Source of the DNA: Podocnemis expansa
Lineage: Eukaryota; Chordata; Testudines; Podocnemididae
NCBI GenBank assembly: GCA_007922195.1
Contig: ML682118.1
Coordinates: forward strand, 1,328,265-1,392,264
DNA length: 64,000 nucleotides
Direction of reading: 5' to 3'
Part shown: positions 1-11,194 of the stretch, in pieces
How the letters are laid out: every line of letters starts with the position of its first letter
Position numbering within the stretch: the stretch's first letter is position 1
Made by a program: the position numbers and the translations under genes
Notes under the pieces: model-generated
What the model saw: the letters and a program-made list of their open reading frames with translations, nothing else
The model's database searches: none
What the model was told of the DNA's origin: nothing

Positions 1-975
1 GAGCTCTCTGCTGACATTTTAAGAGAAGCAGAAAGCTGAGACTTAGATGGTGACGTAAAATGAAAACGAAGGGAATAGGTTTTCTTCTTCCACCATTGAT
101 ATTAAGTGTTATCGTGGCAAGTGGAGATTCCACTCAAGGTCGAAATCCCATTGTGCTCTGCACCATAGTGACACACAGAAAGAATCTGTCTGTTCCCGAA
201 ACTGTAACAAGAGAGAAAAAAACATGGATGGAGAAACAAAGGCACATGTGTTATCAATGCTTCTGTTAGTTCAGTAGAGTCCTTTAAACACAGGGGGTAT
301 TGATGGTGAAAAACAAGGACTATTAGATCATCCAATGTGAGCTCCAATATGACACAGGCCATTCAATGTCACCCAGATGCCTCTGTGCTGAGATGTTAAT
401 TAGATTGGAAACTTTACAGTCCTAAGGAAACTGCAATGCTTCCTGGAATACCCACCTGCTCTGAGCATGTCTGTGCCAGTCAAGAATGAGCTCCATAGGT
501 CCACCAGCCCCAGAGAGCACAAAGCACTCCTCCCTCTGCCTCTGTAGGCTCTAGTGTCCCTCTACAGATCAGTGATAGGCAGGAGCATTGTAGCCCCGGG
601 GAAAACGTTGTTGCACTGGAGTCAGGGCCCTGGGCTCCTGCACCTGCCAGCCTGGTCCCCAATCCCCAGCCAGGAACAGGAGTGGGTGAGCAGTGGCTGT
701 CACGGATGGTCTGACCCAGGAGAGGCAGGTGCCACTGCAGCTGATCTGTCCCTGGCTACCAGGCCGGGAGACACAGGCAGCACTGCAGCCGTCCAGGAAC
801 CAGATGCCCAGCCAGGAATGCGGCAGGAAAGGAGGGGGTGCCCCAGTCATTCGGAGTACTTGTGTTGGGACTCGGGGCATGTGCCCTACATGCCAGTAGC
901 CAGTGACACCGCTGGTGATAGGCACCCTCCAGAAATTCCCATGAGCAAGTGGCTGGTCATTCCAGGAGAATTAAA
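1..975. other. No gene recognised
   Basis: Several short overlapping open frames occur on both strands, with the GC-richer part at about 480-960, but none shows a recognisable domain, a splice-supported structure or a repeat family I can name. The stretch ends where a CR1 3' end begins near 976. Confidence 0.5.
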
Positions 976-1205
976 GAATCATTGAATACTAGGGTACAAA
1001 GGGACCTCAGGAGGTCATCTAGTCCAAACCCCTACTCAAAGCAGTTACAACCCCTAATAAGTCATTCCGGCCACAGCTTTGTCAGGCTAGACTTTAGGAA
1101 CTTTTAAGTACACAGATTCCTCCATTTCCCCAGGTAATCCATTCCACTGCTTCCCCACCTTCTAGTGAAAAAGATTTTCCTAATAACCTTCCTAGACCTC
1201 CCCCC
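976..1205 (-). mobile_element. CR1 LINE 3' end, left part of a split copy
   Basis: Reading the plus strand, the stretch shows the reverse complement of the CR1 3' terminus (an ATCATTGAAT-like tail, then GGGACCTCAGGAGGTCATCT and a diverged 3' region). The element therefore lies on the minus strand with its 3' end at 976. It stops abruptly in a C-run at 1200-1205 and the same CR1 text resumes at about 2479, so the 1206-2473 segment is a later insertion. It is diverged and has no coding capacity. Confidence 0.8.
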
Positions 1206-2473
1206 TGTTAAGGTCGAGGGAGGTGTGGGGCAAATTTTCTGGTGATCACGAGAGTGTCCCCTGATTGAGCGTCAAGCGACCAAATCACTTTTTAGGGTAA
1301 GCACTATTAATGTAACTTTTATTGTAATTATACAAAGCAGCCACTAGGTGGAGAGCTTTAACTATAAATGTGAAGTCTTAATAGAACAACTCTTATCAGC
1401 TAAGTGAAAAAGGAACCTGTTAAGTGCTGCAATTATGACAATTAGAATAATTCTGTTTCTCTAAAGCATTGCAAAAATTTATCAGGTATAGATTAATAAT
1501 CCTATAAACAGGAAATAAAATATGATAATACAAACAATACCTAGTCCTACCCCAGTACCTAGCCCTGAAGTAACTCTTTAACCCAGCCTTAGTTAATACC
1601 ATGTATTGTTTCTTAGCATATCTCTTGTAAACTAAACTTAATTCTAGGGTTAAAAAATGGAGTTTCACAATGTGTGTGTGAAAGGCAAATGCACTACCCA
1701 GAACTGTTGAACGTGGACTCCCACGGATCTGGCTAGTGGCTGCTAGGACAAGCCTGATGCCAGGATGCCCTTTTTGGATTGTGAGAGAAGGTTACAGACA
1801 ACACAGAACTTTTGAAGACACCTCAAAGCCATAAACACAAACACACAATATTTACAACATCTTGACGTTGCCCTCTGGAAGGTCATTAGCAACTGTTCAA
1901 GTATCTATTTAAAACCGACTAGGGACACTGAGGGACTGGTCCTTTAAGTAATCAATGTTAGGTTCCCAGTTAGACTGTCCAGCACAGTGACTGCTAGACA
2001 AAAACCTATATCAGAGAAAAACCGGTACCCTATGGACCGTTAACCAAACCTAGTAATCGACCGTCTCCTCCCTAACTGGCCAGGCGAGGGGTATCACGCC
2101 TTTCTTTGTAGAAGGTGGGGAGTGCCTTAGGATAGCTGGCCCCTTGGTGATGTAACAGGCTCTTCACCTACCATTCTTCCGAATTGTCCAGGTGTTTGTC
2201 TTGTCTTTTTATTGACAACAACCACACTGACGTAACTTGTGTCTCACGCGCCTGGGATTTACTTATCTTATTTGTCCAGAAAACAAGCTTTTTTAGCTGT
2301 TGCACTTCCCCTTTCCCTTGGCCTTCATCAGCTTGAACCGGTATTAGGGGGTTTTTGCAGCTGCTAAGTCTTCTGGAGGACAAGGTCATTAACATGGTTT
2401 TACTTTTGCCCAAACAGTGCTTTATACACAAGTCAGAGTTTGGCCATTTATATTCTCTCTCTCTTCCTTCACA
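1206..2473. mobile_element. Solo LTR candidate inserted in a CR1
   Basis: The 1268-bp insert starts TGTTAAGG and ends CCTTCACA. These ends are inverted repeats matching at 7 of 8 positions with the TG...CA termini usual for LTRs. It interrupts otherwise collinear CR1 sequence and is bordered on both sides by C-runs (1200-1205 and 2475-2479) that could be a target duplication. There is no gag/pol-like reading frame inside, which fits a solo LTR left by recombination. Orientation is unclear. I infer an endogenous retrovirus or LTR-retrotransposon origin from the termini and the clean interruption only. Confidence 0.6.
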
Positions 2474-2775
2474 GCCCCCTGCAACTGAAGACCATTGCTC
2501 CTAGTTCTGTCATCTGCTATCACTAAGAACAGCCTAGTTCCATCCTTCCTGACTCCCCTTGCACATAGTTAAACATTCCTACCAACCCCCCCCCCACCTT
2601 TTTCTCTTCTGCAGACTAAACAAGACCAATTCTTTTCAGTCCCCTCATCAATTTTCCTGCCCTCCGCTGGACTCTCTCCAGGTTTTTCTACATCCTAGCT
2701 GTAGGGGGTGCCCAAACTTGGGCACAGTCCTCAAGATGGGCCGCATCTTTCTCAAATAGAGAGAAATAATAATTC
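2474..2775 (-). mobile_element. CR1 LINE, right part of the split copy
   Basis: It continues the CR1 at 976-1205 on the minus strand with the text for the 3' UTR and the end of ORF2 (for example the reverse complement encoding the [12 protein letters not shown] segment near 2605-2630). Degenerate, with a C homopolymer at 2587-2596. Confidence 0.75.
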
Positions 2776-3049
2776 TGTGGGGCCTGGAGACCTGTGGCAA
2801 TCATATCACTAAACTGCAGAGGCGCAGTGTAGCTGGGATAAGCCAAGAGAGGAGTCTGTTACCTGTAATTGCCAAAGACAGGGAGCTGATAGTTGGCAGA
2901 GATAGGCAAGGCTTCTTCACACTAAGGGTGGATGGTAGTGAAGTGCTTCCCAGCCCTGGGTGCTCTTGGGGAGAGCACAATCCCCCAGGAAAGTGAGGCA
3001 GCAGAATGACTCTTTTCCCCATCTTTGTAAATAGCTCTTGGGCTAAGGA
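2776..3049. other. Unassigned short stretch
   Basis: Non-coding DNA between a CR1 fragment and an hAT element. Its last bases GCTAAGGA (3042-3049) are the left target duplication of the hAT. Confidence 0.4.
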
Positions 3050-4078
3050 AGGGGTTCTCAAACTTCGCATCGTGATGCTCTGGGCGGTCGTGAGCAGCTT
3101 AGAGTGGGGTCACAATTTTTTTTAGATTTTTGTAATTTGCTTTGATTAAAGCAGTGGTATCAAACTAACAACCCGAAGGCCAGAGCCTGCACACAAAGGT
3201 TGCTGATGCAGCCGTGGAGCTGCTGCTTCAGAGCTCTCTGCAGCAGCAAGCAGCAAACAGCAAACAGCAGCTGCCAGCAGAGTAGAGCAGCGGAAGAAAG
3301 TGACCTGCACGAACACACACTCTTCTGGCTGACTCCCATGATCCGAGTCACAGCACAGGGGAACCAAAGAAGTATTCCAGCCAATCCCAGCTCAGCTCTG
3401 CTGTTTTCTGCCAACCAGTCAGAGTCTCAGTCACAGCAGACTGGGACGGGCTTCTGAGAGAGCCATCATATTTCCCCCACCCCTCCTGATCACTGTAAGT
3501 TAGTCAGTCAGTCAGCATGTTAATCTGATCAAAAGGACAATGCATGAACCACAAACAAGAAAAGAAAAGGTGGCCAGGGCCCACATGGGGAATGAGCCAA
3601 TCAAAGACAAACAGTAACTGAGCCCAACCAAAGGCCAGCATGCTGAATGACTGACAGTGAGCAGTGGAAAGAGGGGGAAGGCAAGAGCCCGCCCTGCCTG
3701 TAACTGAGAGTGGATTGATTGCCTATATGGGGTAGGGGAAGTAGAAAGGGTAGGGGTCTGGGATCTGCACAGCAGGGGAATGGGGAATCTGGGAGCTCCC
3801 CATCAGGGGAAGGAGGGGCTGGAAGCTGCCCAGCAGGGAAAGGGATCTAGGAGTTAGTGTGGAGAAGGGGAGCCCACAGGACAAGGAAAAGGAAAGATGT
3901 GGGAGAGCCTGCAAGGGAGGGAAGGGAAGAGAAAAGGAGGGGGGCATGCTGCTCTGAATCTGACAGGGGAAATAACCCTAATCCCAATGAAGTCATTAGT
4001 TTTATTCTTTGGGGGCATCACACAAATGTATTTATCATTTTAGGGGGTCATGGTATCGCAAAGTTTGAGAACCCATGG
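3050..4078. mobile_element. Non-autonomous hAT (Charlie-like) transposon
   Basis: The termini read GGGGTTCTCAAACTT at the left and AAGTTTGAGAACCC at the right, the long-known Charlie-type hAT terminal inverted repeat, followed inward by GGTCGTGAG/GGGGTCATGG subterminal motifs. Flanks GCTAAGGA (3042-3049) and GCGAAGGA (4079-4086) match at 7 of 8 bases, as expected for an 8-bp hAT target duplication. Open frames inside are short and show no transposase catalytic or zinc-finger pattern, so it moved in trans. Confidence 0.8.
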
Positions 4079-4204
4079 GCGAAGGAATTCAAATTCCTAA
4101 AATGGATAGTGGTGTGCATTCTTGTAGATTCCCTGTAGGAACTATTTCTACTAACATGTTTGTACCCAGTGAGGTGAAGAGCCTCCAGATGTTCACAGAG
4201 TTGC

Positions 4205-4378
4205 AAAAAGATTAAGACTGGGAATTCAGGAGGTCATCAGATCCAACCCCTCCCTGCTCAGAGTGGGTCCAACTCCAACTAAATCATCCGAGCCAGTGTT
4301 TTGTCCAGTTGGGCCATAAAGTCTCTTAGCAATGAAAATTCCACCACTTTCTTGGGTAACCCATTCCAGTGCTTCATT
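4205..4378 (-). mobile_element. CR1 LINE 3' fragment
   Basis: Reverse complement of the CR1 3' region (AAGACTGGGAATTCAGGAGG, TCATCAGATCCAACCCC, then ATTCCACCACTTTCTTGGG). Short and 5' truncated, typical of CR1. Confidence 0.75.
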
Positions 4379-4480
4379 CAGTCATAGAATCATAGATTAT
4401 GGCTGGATGGACCTCAAGAGGTCATCGTGTCCAGTCCCCCTCTTCAAAGTAGGACCAACCCCAAATATTTTCAAACCCAG
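4379..4480 (-). mobile_element. Second CR1 3' fragment
   Basis: It begins with the terminal octamer pattern ATAGAATCATAGATTATG and then GACCTCAAGAGGTCATC. It abuts the previous fragment directly, so this is a separate insertion rather than one element. Confidence 0.75.
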
Positions 4481-4537
4481 CTACTTTTATTTATTTCAGC
4501 CACCACAGAATTTTTTGTTCGTTTGTCTGTCTGTCTT

Positions 4538-4663
4538 TTGCAAATAGTGTAGTGGCTAGCATCTCTGCTTAAAATGCAGACGGTCCTGGGTTCAATTCCC
4601 AGGGGGTTAGACTCGATGATCTCATGAGGTCCCTTCCAGCCCTATGATTTGATTTGATTTGAA
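4538..4663 (+). mobile_element. tRNA-derived SINE with CR1-like tail (tortoise Pol III/SINE type)
   Basis: The 5' part is tRNA-like. The A box TAGTGTAGTGG (4545-4555) fits TRGYNNARNGG and the B box GGTTCAATTCC (4589-4599) fits GGTTCRANNCC, 33 bp apart. From about 4604 the tail GGGTTAGACTCGATGATCTC and on to 4650 mirrors the CR1 3' end, and the copy ends in a TGATT repeat (4641-4662). This composite is the known design of the turtle Pol III SINEs that borrow the CR1 retrotransposition machinery. It is not a functional tRNA gene: no acceptor-stem pairing is preserved. Confidence 0.85.
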
Positions 4664-4688
4664 TTCTACTATATGATTACAATGTTTG

Positions 4689-5460
4689 TGTAACCTGCTA
4701 GGGTGGGCTCAAATGCATTCACTTGCCCCTCTCCAGTGCCCCACAGAGAAAACCTCTGCAGAAAGCAGCTGGAGAGCCAGGATCCAGTTGTTAAAAGGAC
4801 TCACAGCGAAGACTGCTCAGAGTTTCCATCCCATATTAAACTATTACTCAACAGAAATGTAACAATGAACTTTATTAACTAACTAAACACACCTTATCCT
4901 AAGGAACCATAATACATTTAAACAAAACAGTAAGAAACCCAAGAGTCCCAAAGTTCAGTTGGAGTCGCCCTTATCTCAATTGCAGTCTTTTAAGTCCTTG
5001 AGGCTTGAATGCAGAACGAAAGCAATCCTCATCCTCTCTAGCTGCAGGAATCTTCAGGCAGATGCCATGCAGTCCTTTCTTCCTCCTGTGTAGCCAGCAC
5101 CATGCAATCAGGTCACTGGCCATCCAACTCTCAGTTCCACTGCAGACAACTCCCCTGCAAACCAGTCCAAAGCAGGGAGAAAACATCTTGCAGTCCACTC
5201 CAGCTCAGCTCCCTTCACTGAGTCCCTTAGCCCATGCACTCTGCGACTCTCTGTTTGCTTCCCTCCAGGCTGCTCTTCTCAGGCTCCTCACTGGGCATGT
5301 AACTCCAGCTCAACAATAGATCTTATGGAGCATGCTCAATGTGCTCCCACACTTTTTTACCAGAAGTTTCTGGTTTCTGGGCTGCAAAATCTGCCCAGCA
5401 ACATAACCCAGCCACAAAGGATGCCTGAAAGAGATTGCACTTTTATGCACATGGGTTACA
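4689..5460 (-). mobile_element. Solo LTR candidate
   Basis: The 772-bp stretch begins TGTAACC and ends GGTTACA, a perfect 7-bp terminal inverted repeat with TG...CA ends. A reverse-complement AATAAA lies at about 4872, near the proposed 3' end if the LTR is on the minus strand. I found no convincing target duplication, and the inner sequence has only shadow open frames. The LTR assignment is therefore an inference from ends and polyadenylation signal. Confidence 0.45.
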
Positions 5461-5569
5461 TATGGACACAAAAAGTGTCAGCTACGTGCTTGAATCTCTT
5501 TGTGAATCTACCCTGTGTACCCCAGTAATACAAATACACCTCAAAGTTGTCCAAATATAACTTACTCCA

Positions 5570-5640
5570 TGACCAGCAGGGATTAAACTAGATGTCCTCC
5601 TGACATCCCCCACAACCCTAATCTTCTATGAATTTAAAGC
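5570..5640 (+). mobile_element. CR1/SINE 3' tail fragment
   Basis: A short piece resembling the shared CR1/SINE end (GGGATTAAACTAGATGTCCT, then CCTGACATCCC and ATCTTCTATGAATTT). Confidence 0.6.
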
Positions 5641-5937
5641 CCTGTTCCACTGCCTCAGGTATGTAGAGTTATTTTACTATAATAATTAAGCTAAATTGAC
5701 TCATTTATCAGAGTTATACATTCAGAAATTAGTGCATTATAAAGCTAAAAAGTCCCATTTTCTTAAACTAGCCTGAGCTGCTGAATGACAAATGCCATGG
5801 GAGTTTCCAGAATTTTATGTGTTTGGATTAGAGAAGACCATTTAGCAGAAAAAGATTTAATTTGGATTATAAAATTGTGAGAGAGGGCAAATCCACAAAA
5901 CCTTTGGCAAAGAGTGTTAAGACACTGAACTGTATCC

Positions 5938-6716
5938 TGTGGGGGACAAATTAATCAGGGCTCTCAACCTGGAAAGAGAGACCACCGATCCTCCCCAGTG
6001 ATGAAGGCCCATTCCCAGCTGAGACTCAAATTAGCAGAGAACGAGGTGTGGTTCAGGATTTATTATTCAGCTGAATAACAAAAGGAACTGCATCAGAGGG
6101 CAGCAAAGAAGTGCTAGCCCCTCTGAGCAGGCCCCCCCAACAACTCGAGTGCAAGAGAGAGCCCCGAGGGGCAGCATCACAACACTTTTATCCAGTACAG
6201 TATGATAATGCTATGATAATGCTTACATGATTGACAATGTTTTAGAGACCCTTATATGGTTACATTAACATTATTAAATACATATTAATGATTAAAGAAT
6301 GCATATAATTATCCCCGCCTCTGTTTACTGTTGACATCATTTGCATTATCCTGGGCAGCCGCAGTACCTGCAAACTCATTAATTTGTGCCTAGAGATGCT
6401 GACCTTACATTCTTGTGAGGCTATGGTGCCAAGAAGGGTGAGCAGGAGATAGGAGGTAATACTCCCTTTTCAGTTAGAACAAAGACGGACAGTCTAGCTT
6501 ACATTTCTTGTCCAGATGGTCAGGAGAAAAAGCATGAGAAAGGGGAGATAACACACTTTAACTATCAACTCTAGGCCGCTTGTTAAAGAAACTTAGATAC
6601 ATGACTTGCCAGAGAAACGACCCCACTACCATAGCAACCCACGGCTCCAATGAGGCCTACACTTTAGCACCTTTCTCACTGTCCTACAGAAGAGATTACA
6701 TATAATTTTTCTTACA
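5938..6716 (-). mobile_element. Solo LTR candidate with 4-bp target duplication
   Basis: Bounds TG (5938) and CA (6716) are flanked by ATCC on both sides (5934-5937 and 6717-6720). On the minus strand an AATAAA polyadenylation signal lies at about 6057-6062, roughly 120 bp from the 3' end, the usual place for the R/U5 junction. An alternative right end at 6723 would give a 5-bp inverted terminus TGTGG/CCACA without a clear target duplication. No coding region is present. A 4-bp duplication would fit gammaretrovirus-like integration. Confidence 0.55.
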
Positions 6717-7404
6717 ATCCACACTGGTGTAAACCGAGATAGTACCACAGATGTCAGTGAACCAGGCCCTGTTGATCAGAGGCCTACACTATAAGGCTCA
6801 CATAACTTAAAAATTGAACTCATCCAGTTAAAAGCATGTTCTGTGAAAGTCAGCAAACAGTAGATACATACCAAGAAATAGAAACTGGCGTGTTGTACTG
6901 AGGTATTAAAAAACTCCTGGGAAATTAATAGGTTCTCATGGAAACAGAGCCAAGAATTTTAGAAGTGAGTGAAGATGCTCACAGCTGAAATGAACAAGGT
7001 GATGGGTGAAAGTTGACGTAATAGCTGTTGCTGTACTTTCTGAAATATTACCCAGTTGTTGGGGTGGGGTTTACTAGGTGGGATCAAAAGCTGATGAGTG
7101 AACTGGGAGGAGAGAACATTACTATTGTGGCTGCCAACCCCACCGGTTGCCAAGGCCCTCATTCCAGCATGACACTTTTCACTTTCTTTGTCCACACCAC
7201 ACTGGCTACTATATTCTTCTTGAATCAGTTTCGTGACACATCCTATGGATCCCATGAAGACCAGTAGCTGGTGCCTTCATCATATCTACACTTCAATGTT
7301 ATCAATCCAGGATATTTCCCCTTTATTCTACCAAACCCAAAGCACCGCCTACTGCAAAATACCCCTCTAACCCACTGCCAGAAGAGAATATCCACATCAA
7401 AAAC
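6717..7404. other. No gene recognised
   Basis: Mixed sequence with small open frames on both strands that overlap one another (about 6959-7267). No domain or repeat family identified. Confidence 0.4.
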
Positions 7405-8350
7405 CTGAACATCAATTTGTTCAGCACGTTCCTTAACAACATAGCGGATGGGGTGAATTCCACCCTCAGCAACTTTGCAGATGACACTAAACTGGGTGGA
7501 GTGATAGATATGCTGGAGATCAGAGAGAGGATACAAAATGACCTAAACAAATTGGAGGATTGAGCCAAAAGAAATCTGATAAGTTTTAATAATGACAAGT
7601 GCAGAGTGCTGCAGTTAGCTTGGAAGAATTGAATACTGTGCTACAAACTGGGCACTGACTAGCCAAGCAGAAGTTCTGCAGAAAGAGATCTGGTAGTTAT
7701 ATGTAAAAGAAGCTGGATATGAGTTAACACTGTGCCCTTATTCAAAGAAGGTCAATGGCATATTGGGCTGCATTAGTAAAAGTAATGCCAGTGAGCTGAA
7801 GGAACTGATTATTCCCCTCTGTTTGCCACTGAGGAGGGCACATTTACAGTATTGTCTCCAGTTTGGGTAACCCAATCCAGAGAGCAGAAATTGGAGGCAG
7901 TTCAGCAGGGAAAAACAAACAAAAAAATGATTAGGGGGCTGTAGTCCCTGACCTGTGAGGAGAGACTGAGGGAACTGGGCTTGTTAAATCAGCAGAAAAG
8001 ATTGTGGGTTGGGGGAGGGAATGGCAAAGGGTTTGATAGCAGACTGGAACAATATTATGGGGGGTTCCAGTGCGGATGGAGCCAGGCTGTTCTCAATAGC
8101 AGCAGATGACAGATCAAGGAGTAATGGACTCAGATTGCAGTGGGGAAGGTCTAGGCTGGCTATTTGGAAAAACAGTTTTCATAAGGAGGATGGAGAAGCA
8201 CAGGAAGGGGTTAGCTAGAGAAGAATCTCCATCTGTACAGTTTTTTAAGACCCATCTTGACAAAGCCCTGACTGGGATAATTTACTTGCGGTTGGTCCTG
8301 TTTGAGCAGGGGATTGGAACAGCTGACCTCAGGAGCCCCCTCCTATCCCT
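7405..8350 (+). mobile_element. CR1 LINE, 3' half of ORF2, degraded
   Basis: Translated in pieces, the stretch shows CR1 reverse-transcriptase C-terminal text: an STLSNFADDTKLGG-like block near 7465-7500 (the FADD catalytic box), a thumb-region segment, then the ending with FKTHLDKALTG-like text near 8240-8275. Several stops and frameshifts break it. The 3' end is missing its last tail bases near 8350. Confidence 0.8.
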
Positions 8351-8624
8351 AAGAGTTAACAATAAAGAAAATGGAATAATGGGAAAGTGTAGCCATGAAA
8401 TCCTTACTTAATACTTTAAATTAGAAGTTTTTTTTCTTGTTAAGTTTCTTTTTCTGTCAATGCATTAGATTACACAAACTGTATCTGTCCCTTGAATTAA
8501 CAGGACCACTGGAGAAGTAAGACACTACTCAGTCTTATCAGATGTTGGTCTAAGAATTGTCTTAGTGAAGACATTGTAGACATCCTACAGCAGAGAGTCA
8601 GCTCAGATGATTCAGTGAAACCTA

Positions 8625-8750
8625 AACAAGCAAGGAGCCTGGTGACACATTTAAAGATTAACAAATGTATTCATCACATGCACTTTCATGGGTGAAAATC
8701 CCACTTCATCAGACACTTTGAAGATGAGAAACTTACAGAATGGGAGGTAA
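8625..8750 (-). mobile_element. Short repeat with hammerhead-like core (Penelope-like?)
   Basis: On the minus strand positions 8712-8684 read CTGATGA, a single A, GTGGG, a 7-base loop, CCCAT and GAAA. This is the arrangement of a hammerhead ribozyme core, with stem II pairing GUGGG with CCCAU. The surrounding text (AGATTAACAAATG at the left, CACTTCATCAGACAC at the right) is a dispersed family also present at 14664-14878. Hammerhead motifs are known in Penelope-like retroelements, hence the guess. The extra A before stem II departs from the canonical core. Confidence 0.5.
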
Positions 8751-8754
8751 ATAA

Positions 8755-9056
8755 GGCTATGTCTACATCTAAAAGTTTAGTTCAGACTTTGTTAATCTGA
8801 ACGAAGCAGTGCCCGGTTAGTTCGTGCTAACTGCGGCTTTTTAGTTTCAACTAAGTTTTTAGTTTGAACTAGCCATGCTTACTTTTTAGTTTGAACTAAC
8901 TTACTGTTCAAACTAACTAGTTCGAAGTAAGCTTTTTCCTTAGTTAAAACAATATAAAAAAATGTAGAACTAAGCAAAGCCTAATGTAGACAGTGATCAA
9001 ATTAGTCCAGATTAAGTCTCCTTAATCTGGACTAATTTTCTAGGGTAGACATAGCC
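8755..9056. mobile_element. Palindromic MITE, TIR GGCTATGTCTAC, TSD TAA
   Basis: It begins GGCTATGTCTAC and ends GTAGACATAGCC, a perfect 12-bp terminal inverted repeat, and is flanked by TAA on both sides (8752-8754, 9057-9059). The inside is AT-rich and repeats TTAGTTTGAACTA-like palindromes. No open frame. The 3-bp duplication of TWA form suggests a PIF/Harbinger-type mobiliser. Confidence 0.8.
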
Positions 9057-9605
9057 TAAGTGCAGTGAAGTGTAAATCATAGGATCACTCAGATGGTTAA
9101 AGCAAATCAAAGCAATTGTTTAGATTCAAACACTGGGTAACAACATATGGAGTAAGGCAAGGTCAAATCACCGTTTGTAATAAAAAAAAAAATCTGTAGT
9201 ACCTCTTTAACCGTGAGGCTACAGTGTCAAATCTGCATACGAATTCCAGTTCTGTAGTTTCTCTTTGAAGATTTGATTTCTTATCCATTTGTTTGAGCAG
9301 AGTTATTAACATATCACCAATGGAGTGAGCAGGAAGATTGAAGTTTTCCCCTATTGGTCTTTGAATGTTATGATTTCTGATGTGAGATCAGTCTCCGCTA
9401 GTGATCGCTGATAGCAGAGGTGTCTCAGGGTGAAATCCAGGTCCCATGGAACTTAAGGTCATCATTCCTACTGATATCCATCAATGTGGTCAGCCTGTCA
9501 CCTTAAGAACAAACCCATACACACTTACTGATCAATATGGAATCTATCTCTATTGGTAGCTCTGTGTTCAGAAAGAAATGTGTATTTTCTCTGGGAAAGT
9601 TTAGC

Positions 9606-9606
<1 letters not shown>

Positions 9607-9648
<42 letters not shown>
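9607..9648. repeat. (CTAT)n microsatellite
   Basis: About ten tandem CTAT units. It lies in copy A only; the corresponding part of copy B lacks it. Confidence 0.95.
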
Positions 9649-9649
<1 letters not shown>

Positions 9650-9879
9650 AATTTTATCAGTTTAATACAGAAAATTTGTTTGTACTTATTTAGGTGACTT
9701 TCATATACCTTCTCCTTTGAAGCTCTGTTTGAGAGTTAATTCTTGTCCACATTCACGTGGGATTCAAGATCTCCACACAAAATGTTACTATATATGAAGA
9801 ACAATCATCTTCAAGAAGTCATAACTCACTTGGAGTCTGAATTTGAATTACAGTCACGTTGACTGTATTTCAGGATTGA

Positions 9880-9892
9880 ATGAAAGGTGAGA
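9880..9892 (+). other. Splice donor of 5' non-coding exon, copy A
   Basis: ATGAAAG then GTGAGAAT, with GT at 9887-9888. The position and exon-side bases match the donor of copy B at 19756. Vertebrate OR genes carry short upstream non-coding exons spliced to the coding exon. A TATATATG motif lies at about 9789-9797, roughly 95 bp before the donor. Confidence 0.5.
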
Positions 9893-11186
9893 ATATTCTG
9901 TTTGCTCACATGCCTTCTTCCTTGTTTGTTTTCTTGCTTTCTGACAATTTGTGGTTCTAAATAAATGTTTCTGCTTCTTTTTTTGACTTATGTATAAAAG
10001 TTTCTAAATGTGAAAATAAATGAGACTTCAGTGATTAACTCCTTTGTATACTTCTAAATATTAAACTAAATAATGTATTATTTTTTTGGTAATTTGGCTG
10101 ACTATATTTTGCAGAAATACACATTTCCACTAATGTAGTTATGGATCTTGGACTGTATTTTGATCTCAGTATGACCAACATAGATCTGATGAAAATTTAT
10201 ACACAGCAGTGGACTTACTGGAATCTAAAGTAAGTAGAGTTATAATGTTATAACCTTGATATGAGGGGAAGAAGATGCACAATCTGTTTTCTGAGAAGTT
10301 TAAAATCTAATCTGAAACATAGAGAAAAGGATGACAATTATTTTAATCATGGTAATGTGAAATATGAAAAAAAAAATAGTCTAAGAGCTCATTTTTAGAT
10401 AGATTTATTGACCTGGTTGCTTTTCTCATTTTCATCATTTTTTTTTTTTAAATCAGTAACTCTATTGAATTCGGTATAGATACTCTGGATTTTATGCTGC
10501 AGGAGTGGAAAAAAAATCAGGAAAAGCAGTGAAGTAGTAAAAAGATTAAAGGGGTATGAAGACAGTAAAGAAAGCAATACAGTAGAAAGAACCTATGGAA
10601 TAAATCAAATTATATTCCTAATTCTGAAGCAACATGTACGTATTGCCACGTAGCATACCCTCAGAATAAACTGTTGAAGGGCATGATTCAAAAGTCATTT
10701 GCACAAGCTGTACACCAGTGCAGTTACACAGGGTGGAGAATCAGCTGCTGTGATTTCTATGGAGTTATATCTGATTTGCAGTAGGGTGAGTTAAAGATAA
10801 TTCAGGTTTTTTAATATGCAGTTTTTGAGTCCATCTAAATATATTACTACCTATATGTTAGTATGTCACTTTTAATATATATGTTATGTGTGTTCTAAAT
10901 TAGTTTCAAGGCATTTCAATTATTAGAAAGACTTCTGGCATTTGATTGGTTTTAAGATCAAATTCTGAAATCCTATCTCAGATAGTTTATGTAAACAGTC
11001 TAAATGACTCCATGTCCCTTTATTTGAGAATATCGAATGTTTGTTGTTGTTTTTTTTCTTCCCTTCTCCAGTTCAATATTGGGTGAATACCCAGAATCAG
11101 TATCTAAAATGAATTGCTGCACAAACATATTTTGATGAAACTCTGTTTCTTCATAGGTTGTGCGAAATGCATACAGTATGACATGA

Positions 11187-11194
11187 TCTCTCTC

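Noticed and set aside
3146..3457. Short frames with hydrophobic Leu/Cys runs
   Set aside because: They lie entirely inside the hAT element and appear on both strands.
4538..4605. tRNA gene
   Set aside because: A and B boxes are present, but there is no acceptor-stem pairing and the sequence runs into a CR1-like tail; it is a SINE.
7028..7267. 79-codon frame with HHTTL/VAANPT text
   Set aside because: Not recognisable, and overlapped by an antisense frame of similar length.
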